Source of the DNA: Gammaproteobacteria bacterium
Lineage (GTDB): Bacteria; Pseudomonadota; Gammaproteobacteria; Arenicellales; Arenicellaceae
DNA: 64,000 bases
NCBI GenBank assembly: GCA_013002025.1
Contig: JABDKW010000001.1
Span: 1 to 64,000, forward strand
Direction of reading: 5' to 3'
Within the stretch, counting starts at the first letter, position 1. Every line of letters starts with the position of its first letter. Position numbers and translations under genes: made by a program. Below are positions 19,255-28,362 of this stretch, piece after piece. The notes beneath the pieces are model-generated. The model had not been told where the DNA came from. It saw only the letters and a program-made list of their open reading frames with translations, and did no database searches.

Positions 19255-20664
19255 TTAGCCTGAGGTATTGGCTCTTGGTTTAAACCAGGCCAATTGCGGA
19301 TGTAGAGAAACGACGCTGCCAATAATAATGAGCGTCGGGGCATGTACCTCTTGGTTTGCGATGTCTGAGTGGAAAGAATCCAGTGTGCCGCAAAACACCC
19401 TTTGCTGTTGAGTAGTGCCCCGTTCCACCAGTGCAATCGGCATATCCGCTCGCATGCCATGGGCAATCAGTTCCCGGCAAATCGTCTGTAACCCTACCAG
19501 ACCCATATAAATAACCAGAGTCTGGTTTGCTGTTGCCAATCGCTGCCAATCCAGATTCACGGTGTCGTTTTTCAGATGCCCGGTAATGAACAGGCATGAC
19601 TGGGCGTGATCGCGATGTGTCAGGGGTATGCCGGCGTAGCTCGCACAGCCACTGGCGGCGGTGATTCCCGGCACTACCTGAAAAGGGATACCGGCTTGTG
19701 CCAGCAGCTCTATTTCTTCGCCTCCACGCCCGAATATAAATGGGTCGCCACCTTTGAGGCGCAGCACGCGTTTGCCTTGCTGCGCCAGTTCCAACAGCTG
19801 TTGGTTTAGCTCTGGTTGGGGTACCGCATGTTGTGCTCTGCGTTTTCCTACATAGATTCGCTCCGCGTCGCGGCGGCAGAGCTCCAGAACGTCCGCGCTG
19901 ACCAATCGGTCATATAACACAACGTCGGCCTGTTGCATTAAGCGGAGCGCCCGAAAGGTGAGCAGATCAGGGTCTCCGGGACCGGCTCCCACCAGCCAAA
20001 CTTCACCTCGGCCGCCTTGCGGCTCTGTGCTGTGATTGCGCTCGGCTAAAAGCTTATCAAGGGCCTGCTCGCCCTGGCGGGCTCGGCCGGAATAGAAATA
20101 CTCAGCGATGGGCCCGTCCACCACGCTCTCCCAGAACCGACGCCGCAGAGATTCATCCGGAAGAATTTTTTTCAACTCGGCGCGTCGTGCTCGCATAGCT
20201 TCGGCTAGAAGCCCAAAACTGGCCGGAATCCAGGCCTCCAGTCGTGCGCGCAGCGTGCGCGCCAGGACCGGTGCTCCACCGCCGGTCGACAACGCGATCA
20301 CGATCGGCGAACGGTCGACGATAGCCGGCGTTATGAAGCTGCACAATTCCGGCTGGTCCACCACATTGACCGGGATATTCCTGGCCTGCGCCAGTTCTGA
20401 AACACGAGCGTTGACCGCAGCATTATCGGTTGCCGCCGTGATCAAGCGAAACCCATCAATGTCCTGGTCGTTGAATTCGCGGGCCACATGCTGGACTTTT
20501 CCATCCATTTCAGTACGCATGGCAGCACTTAATTTAGGCGCTACCACTGTGATTCTGGCACCGGCTTTGCGTAGCAGGCGTATTTTTTTTAAGGCAACTT
20601 CACCGCCGCCGACGACCAGACAGGGGTGGTCCTGTATATCGATAAAAATGGGATAATGACGCAT
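19255..20664 (-). CDS. cysG: Siroheme synthase, CysG trifunctional
   Basis: 469 aa two-module enzyme. Residues 1-215 are precorrin-2 dehydrogenase/ferrochelatase with Rossmann motif [12 protein letters not shown] at about 15-26 and the conserved [14 protein letters not shown]. Residues 217-460 are uroporphyrinogen-III C-methyltransferase ([35 protein letters not shown], then [16 protein letters not shown]). Together they turn uroporphyrinogen III into siroheme for sulfite and nitrite reductases. No cys or nir genes are adjacent. Its start lies only 31 bp from the divergent downstream gene. Confidence 0.97.
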   Translation of the reverse strand: MRHYPIFIDIQDHPCLVVGGGEVALKKIRLLRKAGARITVVAPKLSAAMRTEMDGKVQHVAREFNDQDIDGFRLITAATDNAAVNARVSELAQARNIPVNVVDQPELCSFITPAIVDRSPIVIALSTGGGAPVLARTLRARLEAWIPASFGLLAEAMRARRAELKKILPDESLRRRFWESVVDGPIAEYFYSGRARQGEQALDKLLAERNHSTEPQGGRGEVWLVGAGPGDPDLLTFRALRLMQQADVVLYDRLVSADVLELCRRDAERIYVGKRRAQHAVPQPELNQQLLELAQQGKRVLRLKGGDPFIFGRGGEEIELLAQAGIPFQVVPGITAASGCASYAGIPLTHRDHAQSCLFITGHLKNDTVNLDWQRLATANQTLVIYMGLVGLQTICRELIAHGMRADMPIALVERGTTQQQRVFCGTLDSFHSDIANQEVHAPTLIIIGSVVSLHPQLAWFKPRANTSG

Positions 20665-20695
20665 GCAATGATTGTAGCTTAGTTCGATAGGGGAA

Positions 20696-21829
20696 ATGTG
20701 GCATCATCGAGGCATGAAACTTACCCTTAAACAGGATCCTAAGGCGCTATTAAGGCATGCGATACAGCGAGTGGCCGTCGGCCCCAATCGTGGTCATGAT
20801 TTGACTCGAGAGCAGTGCCGCGAGTTGGGTCGGATGTTGCTGGAACCCGGCTTTGATGAGGTTCAGGCAGCGGTGCTGCTTATCGCCCTGCGCATGAAAG
20901 GTGAGACTCTGGATGAACTACAGGGTCTGCTGGACGCTTTCAACGAAAACTTATGGCAGGGTGATGCGCGTACCGATGCTCTCCCGAGGGTGCCGGAACT
21001 GGTATGTGTGGCCGAACCCTTTGATGGCTATTCCAGACATGTGCCTGTTTCTCCGTTTCTACCGGCGGTATTGGCCGCCTGCGAGGTGCCGGCGCTGATG
21101 ATCGGCGTACACTCGGTTGGCCCTAAACACGGACTGACGCCACATAAAATTTATCGCCAGGCGGGGATCGACATTGACTTGAGGGCACCAGACGTAGCGC
21201 AACTGATAGAGTCTGTCGGCTGGGGGTACCTTGATCAGGCTAGCTATGCGTCGTCGCTAAACCGTTTGGCTGGATTACGCGACCGGATAGTGAAGCGAAC
21301 GGCATTGACTACCTTGGAGAGGCTGTTGATGCCAATGCGCGGTCAACAGGCCACTCACTTGGTACTTGGCTACGTGCACCGCGCATACCCGGATATTTAT
21401 GCAGCACTGGCGGGTCAGGCAGGCTACAGTTCAGTTTTATTGACCAAGGGAATAGAGGGCGGTGTCACGCCCGCACCGAACAAGCCGCTTCGCTCTGAGT
21501 TGTCATGCTTCTCTGATGTGGACAGTGAGCCAAGATCAAGGCAATCAATTAGCCTCGGCAAAGGGCTGGATATGAGTGAAAGTTTGCCGCCTGTATCTGA
21601 CGGCTCGATGGATATAAGAATCAGCCAATGCCTGGATCAGGGGCAAGCAGTTTTAATGGGGCTGCCGGGCCCTGCCAGGGACACATTGTGTCTGGCTGCG
21701 GCGCAGATATTATTGGCATACGGCCGCTTCGATAGTTTTACCGCGGCGGTTGTAAAAGTACAAAACAGCTTAGATAATGGCTCGGCAAATGCCAGCTTTG
21801 ATGCTCTGGTAAGAGCATCTGCAGCATGA
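20696..21829 (+). CDS. TrpD2/YbiB-like glycosyltransferase-family protein
   Basis: 377 aa. It resembles the anthranilate phosphoribosyltransferase fold: an N-terminal helical domain ([41 protein letters not shown]) and a C-terminal domain with [17 protein letters not shown] and [15 protein letters not shown]. The glycine-rich PRPP-binding loop of true TrpD is not clearly present, which fits TrpD2/YbiB proteins, reported to bind nucleic acids rather than make tryptophan. No other trp gene is nearby. Translation may start at 20714 (MKLTLKQ) rather than 20696. It seems to head a trpD2-pilT-lpxD transcription unit. Confidence 0.8.
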   Translation: MWHHRGMKLTLKQDPKALLRHAIQRVAVGPNRGHDLTREQCRELGRMLLEPGFDEVQAAVLLIALRMKGETLDELQGLLDAFNENLWQGDARTDALPRVPELVCVAEPFDGYSRHVPVSPFLPAVLAACEVPALMIGVHSVGPKHGLTPHKIYRQAGIDIDLRAPDVAQLIESVGWGYLDQASYASSLNRLAGLRDRIVKRTALTTLERLLMPMRGQQATHLVLGYVHRAYPDIYAALAGQAGYSSVLLTKGIEGGVTPAPNKPLRSELSCFSDVDSEPRSRQSISLGKGLDMSESLPPVSDGSMDIRISQCLDQGQAVLMGLPGPARDTLCLAAAQILLAYGRFDSFTAAVVKVQNSLDNGSANASFDALVRASAA

Positions 21830-21890
21830 GGCGCACATTAGGCCGCCGGATAATCGGAGCGCCTTACTAACGGTTCCCTGGAACAGCTCT

Positions 21891-23024
21891 ATGACCGATA
21901 AAACAGCCCGCAATACCTACGTAAATCTTGAAACACCGCAGGCCGTAGAGGCGCTGGAGTTTTTAACCAATATCGTCGGTTCCGCTTGTCAGTTCAAAGC
22001 GTCCGACATCCACATTCGGGCAGGGCATAATATCATGATGCGGTTAGATGGCCGTATCAGACAGGTTAAGGGGTCGCCTGATATGAGCGACGAAATGATT
22101 GAGCGACTGATCTTTCCGCTTATGTCCAAGTATCACCTGGGGTTGTTTCACGATAACAATCAGGTGGACTTGTCACTCAGTGACAATGAGGGGAATCGCG
22201 TGCGGGTCAATATGTTTCGGCAACTCGGCCACCTGGCTGTGGTCATGCGGGTCATCGAACGGCACATCCCCAAACCCGACGATCTTGGTTTACCGGATCA
22301 GGTGATGACCATCACTAAAATGCGACAGGGGCTGATTATATTCTCGGGTGCCACCGGCTCAGGAAAATCGACTTCGATGGCTTCCCTGCTGGATGAAATT
22401 AACCGCGAGCGGTACCAGCACATTTTGACTATTGAGGATCCGGTTGAGTATATTTTTACCGAGCAGCGTTCAGTTATCTCGCAGCGACAAATTGGCATTG
22501 ATGTACCGGACTTCGCGCATGCCATGCGCGCTGCATTGCGGGAAGACCCCGATGTGATTCTAATGGGCGAGATGCGCGACCCGGAGAGTATGGAAATTGC
22601 GCTGAATGCAGCAGAGACCGGTCATTTAGTCTTCTCAACGCTGCACGCGCCGACCTCCTCTGACGCCATCACCCGTATGGTTTCCAGTTTTAAGGGTGAA
22701 GAACAAGCCACCATCCGTGCCAAACTTGCGCACAACCTTCGGGTAATCGTCACGCAACGCTTATTACCACGGGCCGAAGGGGCGGGTCGTTGTGTCGCTT
22801 GTGAGGTGCTTACAGTAACACCCCTGGCGCGTGAGCTGATCGTAGATCCCCTGCGCATCAAGGAGGTAAAAGATTTGATTAAAGGCGGCGATAAAGTTGA
22901 AGGTATGTTGCATTTTGACGAGCATCTGGAACAATTGGTTCGCGATGAGGTAATCACAGAGGAGGTTGCACTGACCAATGCCTCCAGCGCCACCGATCTG
23001 GCTTTGAAATTGAAAGGCTTCTAG
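21891..23024 (+). CDS. PilT/PilU-family type IV pilus retraction ATPase
   Basis: 377 aa secretion-type hexameric ATPase. Walker A is GATGSGKST near residue 154; the Asp box is TIEDPVEYIF; Walker B is VILMGEMRDPES; the His box is ETGHLVFSTLHAPTSSDAI. The C-terminal half has the PilT-type ALREDPDVILMGEM segment. Such ATPases depolymerise type IV pili at the inner membrane. Length fits PilU (about 380) slightly better than PilT (about 345), but I cannot separate them by eye. No pilus structural gene is adjacent; a prepilin peptidase lies at the far end of the window. Confidence 0.9.
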   Translation: MTDKTARNTYVNLETPQAVEALEFLTNIVGSACQFKASDIHIRAGHNIMMRLDGRIRQVKGSPDMSDEMIERLIFPLMSKYHLGLFHDNNQVDLSLSDNEGNRVRVNMFRQLGHLAVVMRVIERHIPKPDDLGLPDQVMTITKMRQGLIIFSGATGSGKSTSMASLLDEINRERYQHILTIEDPVEYIFTEQRSVISQRQIGIDVPDFAHAMRAALREDPDVILMGEMRDPESMEIALNAAETGHLVFSTLHAPTSSDAITRMVSSFKGEEQATIRAKLAHNLRVIVTQRLLPRAEGAGRCVACEVLTVTPLARELIVDPLRIKEVKDLIKGGDKVEGMLHFDEHLEQLVRDEVITEEVALTNASSATDLALKLKGF

Positions 23025-23039
23025 AGAACGTCTCCAACA

Positions 23040-24068
23040 ATGCCATACTCCTTGTCTGAGCTCGGTGAGCGATTTGCTGACTTGATTGTCGAAACACGCA
23101 ACCTCAGTGGCGAGTTCAGTGACATCGCAGCCGCTGGAGACTGCTCATCCGACAGTCTGCTATTTGTGTCCGAGATAAAACATCTGCCGGATGATTTGCC
23201 GGCCGCCATTGTTACCAATCAAGAACTGTCCACACAGCTTCCGAATGAGTTAGCTGCCATCATAGTGAAGGATGTGCGTCTGGCCCAGGCGTTGATCAAG
23301 CAGCATTACGATGATTATCAGGCTGCCGATGTTGAATGGGGCATGATTCATGATAGCGCCGTGGTGCATGAATCGGCACAGTTGGGTGCCAATGTGCGCA
23401 TCGGACCGAACAGTGTCATTGGCGCCAGGGTCAAGATTGGCGATGGTTCGATCGTTCGCAGCAATTGCGTGATTGAGCATGACGCCGTCGTGGGTGAGAA
23501 TTCGGTTATTCATAACCTGGTTAATATTGGTTATGGCTGTACCATTGGAGATCGCGTGATTATTCGTGCAGGCGTGATGGTCGGTGGAGAGGGTTTTGGA
23601 TTCGCGCCGGATGCGCAAGGGCGATATCAGCGGCTACCGCACACCGGCTCCGTGATTATCGGGGATGATGTGCAGATCGGCAGCAATGGCAATATTGATC
23701 GTGGCACCTATGGCAATACCGAGATCAAGCGCGGCGTTAAGCTTGATGCGCTCTGCCACGTGGCGCACAACGTATTGGTTGACGAAGATACCATCATGAT
23801 TGCCCAGTCAGGTCTGGCGGGCTCATGCACCATTGGTAAACGGGTGATTTTGTCCGGACATACGGGGGTCTTGGACCACAAACGAGTTGCGGACGACGTG
23901 ACCTTGGTGCATCGCGGCGGTGTCACGGAGGATATCACCAGCGCTGGCATGTGGGCCGGAACTCCGGCTAAACCGTTTAAGCAGTACGTACGCAACCTGA
24001 ACCCGGCAAAAAAGATAGCCCGGCTGGAACAACAGTTAAAGCGTCTGCTGGACGAAAGAGAGGGCTAG
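23040..24068 (+). CDS. lpxD: UDP-3-O-acylglucosamine N-acyltransferase (LpxD family)
   Basis: 342 aa. N-terminal uridine-binding domain (residues 1-100), then a left-handed beta-helix of hexapeptide repeats (QLGANVRIGPNSVIGARVKIGDGS and on). The catalytic His is in CHVAHNV near residue 240. Other marks are GEGFGFAPD and the C-terminal helix NLNPAKKIARLEQQLKRLL. The enzyme adds the second hydroxyacyl chain in lipid A synthesis. It lies away from fabZ-lpxA-lpxB, its usual neighbours, so it may be a relocated or second copy. It starts 15 nt after the pilT-like gene. Confidence 0.88.
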   Translation: MPYSLSELGERFADLIVETRNLSGEFSDIAAAGDCSSDSLLFVSEIKHLPDDLPAAIVTNQELSTQLPNELAAIIVKDVRLAQALIKQHYDDYQAADVEWGMIHDSAVVHESAQLGANVRIGPNSVIGARVKIGDGSIVRSNCVIEHDAVVGENSVIHNLVNIGYGCTIGDRVIIRAGVMVGGEGFGFAPDAQGRYQRLPHTGSVIIGDDVQIGSNGNIDRGTYGNTEIKRGVKLDALCHVAHNVLVDEDTIMIAQSGLAGSCTIGKRVILSGHTGVLDHKRVADDVTLVHRGGVTEDITSAGMWAGTPAKPFKQYVRNLNPAKKIARLEQQLKRLLDEREG

Positions 24069-24104
24069 AAAACCCCCGCTCTCAGCGAGAGGCAAACTGC
24101 TTGT

Positions 24105-24569
24105 CTATAGCGCGGCCACCAACTCCAATACTTCGTCGACATGGCCTTTGACTTTGACTTTGCGAATCTCATGTCGCAGTTTGCCCTTGGCGTCGAAGAT
24201 AAATGTACTCCGCTCGATTCCCATATATTTACGGCCGTACATGTTTTTTTCTTTGATCACATCGAAAGCCTTACATAACACTTCGTCGGGGTCTGATATC
24301 AGGTCGAAGGGAAACGATTGCTTATTGATGAAATTTTCATGCGAGCGGATGCTTTCGCGCGATACGCCAAAAATTTCAGTATTCAATTTTTGAAATTTTT
24401 TATAGGCGTCACGAAAATTCTGACCCTCCGTTGTACAGCCCGGCGTATTGTCTTTAGGGTAAAAGTAAATAACCACGTTTTTGCCTTTCAGGCTGGCAAG
24501 TTTTAGCGCGGGAGTCTTGGTGGTCGCAACGGTCAGTTTTGGCAACGAGTTGCCGATTGAAATAGTCAT
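24105..24569 (-). CDS. bcp: Thioredoxin-dependent thiol peroxidase (Bcp/PrxQ)
   Basis: 154 aa peroxiredoxin. The peroxidatic Cys is in YPKDNTPGCTTEGQNFRD at residue 44-45. The second Cys found five residues later in E. coli Bcp is replaced, so an intramolecular C45-C50 disulfide is not possible; the only other Cys is in DEVLCKAFDV at about 95, which might serve. The gene reduces H2O2 and organic peroxides. It follows the HAD phosphatase after 33 nt on the same strand. Confidence 0.94.
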   Translation of the reverse strand: MTISIGNSLPKLTVATTKTPALKLASLKGKNVVIYFYPKDNTPGCTTEGQNFRDAYKKFQKLNTEIFGVSRESIRSHENFINKQSFPFDLISDPDEVLCKAFDVIKEKNMYGRKYMGIERSTFIFDAKGKLRHEIRKVKVKGHVDEVLELVAAL

Positions 24570-24602
24570 GGTCTGGATTTATTCACACAGTTCGGAGGTA
24601 GT

Positions 24603-25250
24603 TTATTCAATTATAGGCCAGCGCCTGGCTTGGGCAATGCTGCGCAGCGCGGCATCAGGTTTTACCGCAACCGGATTATCGCACAGCTCCAGCAGCGGCA
24701 GGTCGTTGATCGAGTCACTGTAGAACCAGCTATCTGTCATGCCGAGCCCAGAATCATCAAGCCATTCCCGCAGGCGTACGACTTTGCCGTCCTGATAGCA
24801 GGGCGTTCCCTGCGGCTTGCCACTGTAGCCGTCTGCTACTCTTTCTGCGGTGGTAGCGATGAGTGTTGCAACGCCCAGCATATCGGCGATGGGCCGGGTG
24901 ATAAAATCGTTAGTCGCAGTAATGATAGCAATATCATGGCCTTTGGCGCGGTGTTGCTCCAACAGATCAGTTTTACCGGTCTCAATCATTGGCTGGATCT
25001 TGTCTTTCAGAAAATCAGATCGCCAAGCCTGGAGCTGAGACAATGGGTATTGCGCAAGCACCCCTAATTGAAATTCCAGGAATGCCTGAATATCCAGTTT
25101 CCCGGCCTGATATTGGCGATAAAACTGGTCCTGCCGATGCGAATGTTGTTCAGCATCCACGGCGCCAATTTCCGCCAGATACATGCCCCAGGCATGGTCG
25201 CTGTCGCCGTCAAGCAAGGTATTGTCCAGATCAAACAGCGCCAGAGTCAT
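24603..25250 (-). CDS. HAD-IB family phosphatase
   Basis: 215 aa. HAD motif I is FDLDNTLLDGDSDH at residues 6-19, motif II ITATNDF near 112, and motif IV YSDSINDLPLL near 182. The cap between them is helical. Members are small-molecule phosphatases of the SerB/CicA branch; the substrate is not identifiable. In Pseudomonas a homologue is likewise divergent from rppH, as here. Confidence 0.9.
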   Translation of the reverse strand: MTLALFDLDNTLLDGDSDHAWGMYLAEIGAVDAEQHSHRQDQFYRQYQAGKLDIQAFLEFQLGVLAQYPLSQLQAWRSDFLKDKIQPMIETGKTDLLEQHRAKGHDIAIITATNDFITRPIADMLGVATLIATTAERVADGYSGKPQGTPCYQDGKVVRLREWLDDSGLGMTDSWFYSDSINDLPLLELCDNPVAVKPDAALRSIAQARRWPIIE

Positions 25251-25331
25251 GGTAAAAGTCGTGTGCAGCGTGCGGCCAAATAGAGTAATTCGACCATTAA
25301 TAAGTTAATGTATTCCTTATGATTTCTTGAT

Positions 25332-25337
25332 TATAAT
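25332..25337 (+). promoter_or_regulatory. Consensus -10 box upstream of rppH
   Basis: A perfect TATAAT is at 25332-25337, 46 nt before the rppH ATG, inside A/T-rich DNA between the divergent HAD phosphatase and rppH genes. A fitting -35 box is weak (TGTATT at 25309-25314, spacer 17), so the assignment rests mainly on the -10 match. Confidence 0.5.
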
Positions 25338-25383
25338 GATTTAACGCAAATGAGTCCGATGATATTTCAGGCCACAGGCCAAC

Positions 25384-25920
25384 ATGCAAGACTTCGAACC
25401 CATATTTGCTGATGATGGTTACCGACCCAATGTTGGTATTATCATCTGCAACGATTCCGGACAGGTTTTTTGGGCCCGCCGGGTTAAACGTGACGGCTGG
25501 CAGTTTCCGCAGGGCGGAGTGAGTCGCGAGGAAAGCCTGCTGGATGCAATGTACCGCGAACTCGAGGAAGAAACCGGGCTGCAACGGCAACAGGTCGACA
25601 TGGTCGCGCATACCAGCGATTGGTTACACTATGACCTGCCAGCAAAGTATCTGCGTGGCCCGAGAAACCGGATGCATCGCAAGCGCAAAGTATTCAAGGG
25701 TCAAAAACAGGTCTGGTTTTTACTTAAACTTTTGGCTGACGACTCGGCGGTGAATCTGGCGGCTGGTCTGGACACGCCAGAATTCGATACCTGGCGTTGG
25801 GTTGAAGCTGATTTTGCGCTGCAGAATATCGTCGATTTTAAGCGCCAGGTGTATCGCCGCGCTCTACAGGAACTATCTACCCATTTACCGCATCTTAACG
25901 TTTCAGGAGATAGGAGATGA
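25384..25920 (+). CDS. rppH: RNA 5'-pyrophosphohydrolase
   Basis: 178 aa Nudix hydrolase that removes pyrophosphate from 5'-triphosphate RNA and so triggers RNase E decay. The Nudix box is GGVSREESLLDAMYRELEEETGL at residues 39-61, with the required REXXEE core. Start D-[FG]-Y-like D-G-Y-R-P-N-V-G-I and the QKQVWFLLKL block are RppH-specific. The TGA overlaps the next ATG (ATGA). ptsP, the usual downstream neighbour, is replaced here by a penicillin-binding gene. Confidence 0.95.
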   Translation: MQDFEPIFADDGYRPNVGIIICNDSGQVFWARRVKRDGWQFPQGGVSREESLLDAMYRELEEETGLQRQQVDMVAHTSDWLHYDLPAKYLRGPRNRMHRKRKVFKGQKQVWFLLKLLADDSAVNLAAGLDTPEFDTWRWVEADFALQNIVDFKRQVYRRALQELSTHLPHLNVSGDRR

Positions 25921-27173
25921 TTACGCTGCGCGTACCCTCATGGATGGATTACGCTGGTGGCTATTGGTATGGTCTGCTGGCAATAATGATCAGCCTGCTA
26001 ATGCTGGCAATGCCCGCATCGGCGACCAATTTAACCAGCGCCGAGGTGGCCGCAGCACTCACCAGCCATGCACGTCAAAATCGCTTTCCTGGCCGGTTAA
26101 TGTTTCAACCGGCGGGCAAAGAGCCGGTCTCGGGACGAGTCAATTACACCTTTGATGAGAATGTTCACTCGGCGCTGGCAGAAGTGTATCTGCAGTATCA
26201 GCCGGACTACGCGTGCTTCGTGGCATTGGATGTCGAAACCGGTGCAATTCTTAATCTAAGCAGTTTTATCAAAGCCGATGAAGATTGGGAAAACCTGGTT
26301 ATGCGTGCCGACTATCCGGCCGCCTCGGTATTTAAAATGGTCACCGCTGCGGCAGGTCTGGATCTGGGCAAACTCTCTCCCTCAACCGTGATCCCATTTA
26401 ATGGTAAATCTACAACGCTTTATAAGAGTCAGGTGCTGCGCCACAAGCCCAACAAGTGGACCCGCACCCCAACCTTCAAAGAGTCGTTTGCCAAGTCGGT
26501 AAACCCAGTGTTCGGGCAGGTGGGTGTGTTTCGACTCGGCGCACATAATCTAAGCTTATATGCGGAAAAATTTGGTTTTGATAAAACGCTGCAGAGCGAC
26601 TTTGTGTTACCGCCAAGCCGGGTGGATCTGGAGTTTGCTGATCGCTGGGAGATTGCCGAGGCCGCGTCTGGCTTTACCCGTGATATTACGCTCAGTCCAA
26701 TTCATGCAGCGCAAATGGCCGCAATTGTGGCCAATGACGGTAAATTAGTGGTGCCCTATATGGTGGAGAGTGTTCGGTCTGACAGCGGGCAATTACTTTA
26801 TCAAACGCAGCCCGCAGTGGCGCCAAAACAGATAATCAGCGAGCAGGCGGCGCGCCAATTACGCAGCCTGATGCAAGCGACCACCCGCATTGGTTCAGCG
26901 CGTAAACAGTTTCGAGGCCTGAACCGCTACAAGGTTTATCGTGGCATGGAAATTGGTGGCAAGACGGGCTCGCTGACCGGCATGTCCCCGCGCGGTCGCC
27001 ATGACTGGTTTGTGGGTTATGCCGAGCGTGACGGGCGTCGTGTCGCCTACGCATCGTTGATAATTAACAAGGAAAAATGGTATGTGCGCAGTGCCTATGT
27101 CGCGCGCCAGTTCATCTACAATTATTTCACCGAGATCGACCGGCAACGCGAGGCGTTGGCCGCTGCCGACTAG
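25917..27173 (+). CDS. Small penicillin-binding transpeptidase, membrane-anchored
   Basis: 418 aa. A hydrophobic segment at about residues 17-34 ending AMPASA acts as signal anchor or signal peptide. Catalytic motifs of a D,D-transpeptidase are present: S137-V-F-K140, S194-V-N196 and K349-T-G351. It lacks the large N-terminal dimerisation module of class B PBPs such as FtsI and has no glycosyltransferase domain. It is probably periplasmic and crosslinks or trims peptidoglycan; substrate and partner are unknown. It overlaps rppH by 4 nt, so the two are coupled, and its stop region overlaps the convergent rfaE2 by 4 nt. Confidence 0.85.
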   Translation: MITLRVPSWMDYAGGYWYGLLAIMISLLMLAMPASATNLTSAEVAAALTSHARQNRFPGRLMFQPAGKEPVSGRVNYTFDENVHSALAEVYLQYQPDYACFVALDVETGAILNLSSFIKADEDWENLVMRADYPAASVFKMVTAAAGLDLGKLSPSTVIPFNGKSTTLYKSQVLRHKPNKWTRTPTFKESFAKSVNPVFGQVGVFRLGAHNLSLYAEKFGFDKTLQSDFVLPPSRVDLEFADRWEIAEAASGFTRDITLSPIHAAQMAAIVANDGKLVVPYMVESVRSDSGQLLYQTQPAVAPKQIISEQAARQLRSLMQATTRIGSARKQFRGLNRYKVYRGMEIGGKTGSLTGMSPRGRHDWFVGYAERDGRRVAYASLIINKEKWYVRSAYVARQFIYNYFTEIDRQREALAAAD

Positions 27174-27640
27174 CCGCGTATTGCCTGCAGTAATTTTGTC
27201 GTAGAGCGATCAAACTCAAACGGCAGTGAGTGGACCTGCCCACCCCAGGACAGCACTTCATCAGAGCCGACAATGTCTGGCACTGCCCAATCACCACCTT
27301 TTACCAGATGCTCGGGCTGCGTCTGATTAATTAACGCCAACGGCGTGTCGGCATCGAAAGGCACAACCATATCAACGCAAGCCAGGCTAGCCAGAATGGC
27401 CATGCGATCTTCCAGGCAGTTGATAGGGCGATCTGGCGCCTTATTCTGGCGCTGCACAGAGGCATCAGTATTTACCGCCACCAGTAAGCTCTCGCCAAGA
27501 TTACGCGCCTGTTCAAGATAATGTGTGTGGCCACGATGCAGAATATCGAAACAGCCATTGGTAAAGACCAACGGCCGCGCCAGATCGAGCAGACGAATGC
27601 TCAATTCGGCAGGCGCTACAATTTTTAACTGGGTATCCAA
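27170..27640 (-). CDS. rfaE2: D-glycero-beta-D-manno-heptose 1-phosphate adenylyltransferase
   Basis: 156 aa nucleotidyltransferase equal to the C-terminal half of bifunctional HldE. FTNGCFDILHRGHTHYLEQAR at residues 25-45 carries the HxGH motif, with VAVNTDASVQR and LEDRMAILASL later. It activates heptose-1-phosphate to ADP-heptose for LPS core. The kinase half (HldE1) is missing, so it must be encoded elsewhere. It lies 30 nt after the BON lipoprotein gene on the same strand, in one likely unit with gmhA. Confidence 0.93.
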   Translation of the reverse strand: MDTQLKIVAPAELSIRLLDLARPLVFTNGCFDILHRGHTHYLEQARNLGESLLVAVNTDASVQRQNKAPDRPINCLEDRMAILASLACVDMVVPFDADTPLALINQTQPEHLVKGGDWAVPDIVGSDEVLSWGGQVHSLPFEFDRSTTKLLQAIRG

Positions 27641-27670
27641 TTCGCTATGCGTTACTGCAGGTCCGCAAAT

Positions 27671-28291
27671 TTACGCAGCCGTGTCTTCACTGTATTCGAA
27701 CACCTTCACCACCTTGGCGACGCCTTTGACCGCGCGTGCGATATCGGTAGCTTTATTGGCCTCGCGCTGGGTGACTATGCCCATTAAATAAACTGTGCCG
27801 CGGGTCGTGATAACTTTGACGCGGTTTGCATCAAGGCCGGTCTTGACCAGCAGTTTGCTTTTCACTTTTGAGGTAATCCAGGCATCGTTGGTGCGCGCCA
27901 ACAGGGCCGTTTTACCGGTAATCGTAGTTTCATCGACCAATTGCCTAACGCCCTGAATCGAGCTGAGTTTTGCAACCAGTTCCTGTTTGGTCAGTTCGTC
28001 GTCGATTTCGCCGGTGATCAGCAGTATGCCATTCCAGGATACGGTTTTTACATGCGCTCCCGACCGATACGCCGGTTTCTCTAACAGTATTCTTTTCGCC
28101 GTTAGTTCAATGGTCGCGTCATCAACATATTCACCGGCACTGCGACGATCATGCAAAATGTCTACTGTGGCGATCGCAGCCCCCGCGACTAATGCCGTAA
28201 CGCAGCCGCTCAAAGTTATCATGGTCGTCACTATGATCAGCCACGATTGCAGGGCTCGCCTGTAAGGCTGGGGCTTGATAACTAGATTCAT
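27671..28291 (-). CDS. BON-domain outer membrane lipoprotein (DolP/YraP-like)
   Basis: 206 aa counted from the ATG at 28291-28289, chosen because AGGAG lies 7 nt upstream and it gives a clean lipoprotein signal (ALQSWLIIVTTMITLSGC). The frame is open further upstream to 28396, but that start would bury the signal. Two BON domains follow: about residues 60-125 (AKRILLEKPAYRSGAHVKTVSWNGILLITGEIDD) and 130-200 (KLLVKTGLDANRVKVITTRGTVYLMGIVT). E. coli DolP helps keep the outer membrane intact at the division site. Position after gmhA/diaA matches the yra cluster. Confidence 0.9.
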   Translation of the reverse strand: MNLVIKPQPYRRALQSWLIIVTTMITLSGCVTALVAGAAIATVDILHDRRSAGEYVDDATIELTAKRILLEKPAYRSGAHVKTVSWNGILLITGEIDDELTKQELVAKLSSIQGVRQLVDETTITGKTALLARTNDAWITSKVKSKLLVKTGLDANRVKVITTRGTVYLMGIVTQREANKATDIARAVKGVAKVVKVFEYSEDTAA

Positions 28292-28362
28292 CGGGTTCTC
28301 CTGCTGTGTCAATTGCTGCGGGTTTGTTGTCGAGCCGCAATGCGCGGCGCCGACCAAAGGGT

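Noticed and set aside
24073-24092. CGCTCTC/GAGAG hairpin between lpxD and bcp as a shared terminator
   Set aside because: Short imperfect stem without T-run on either strand.
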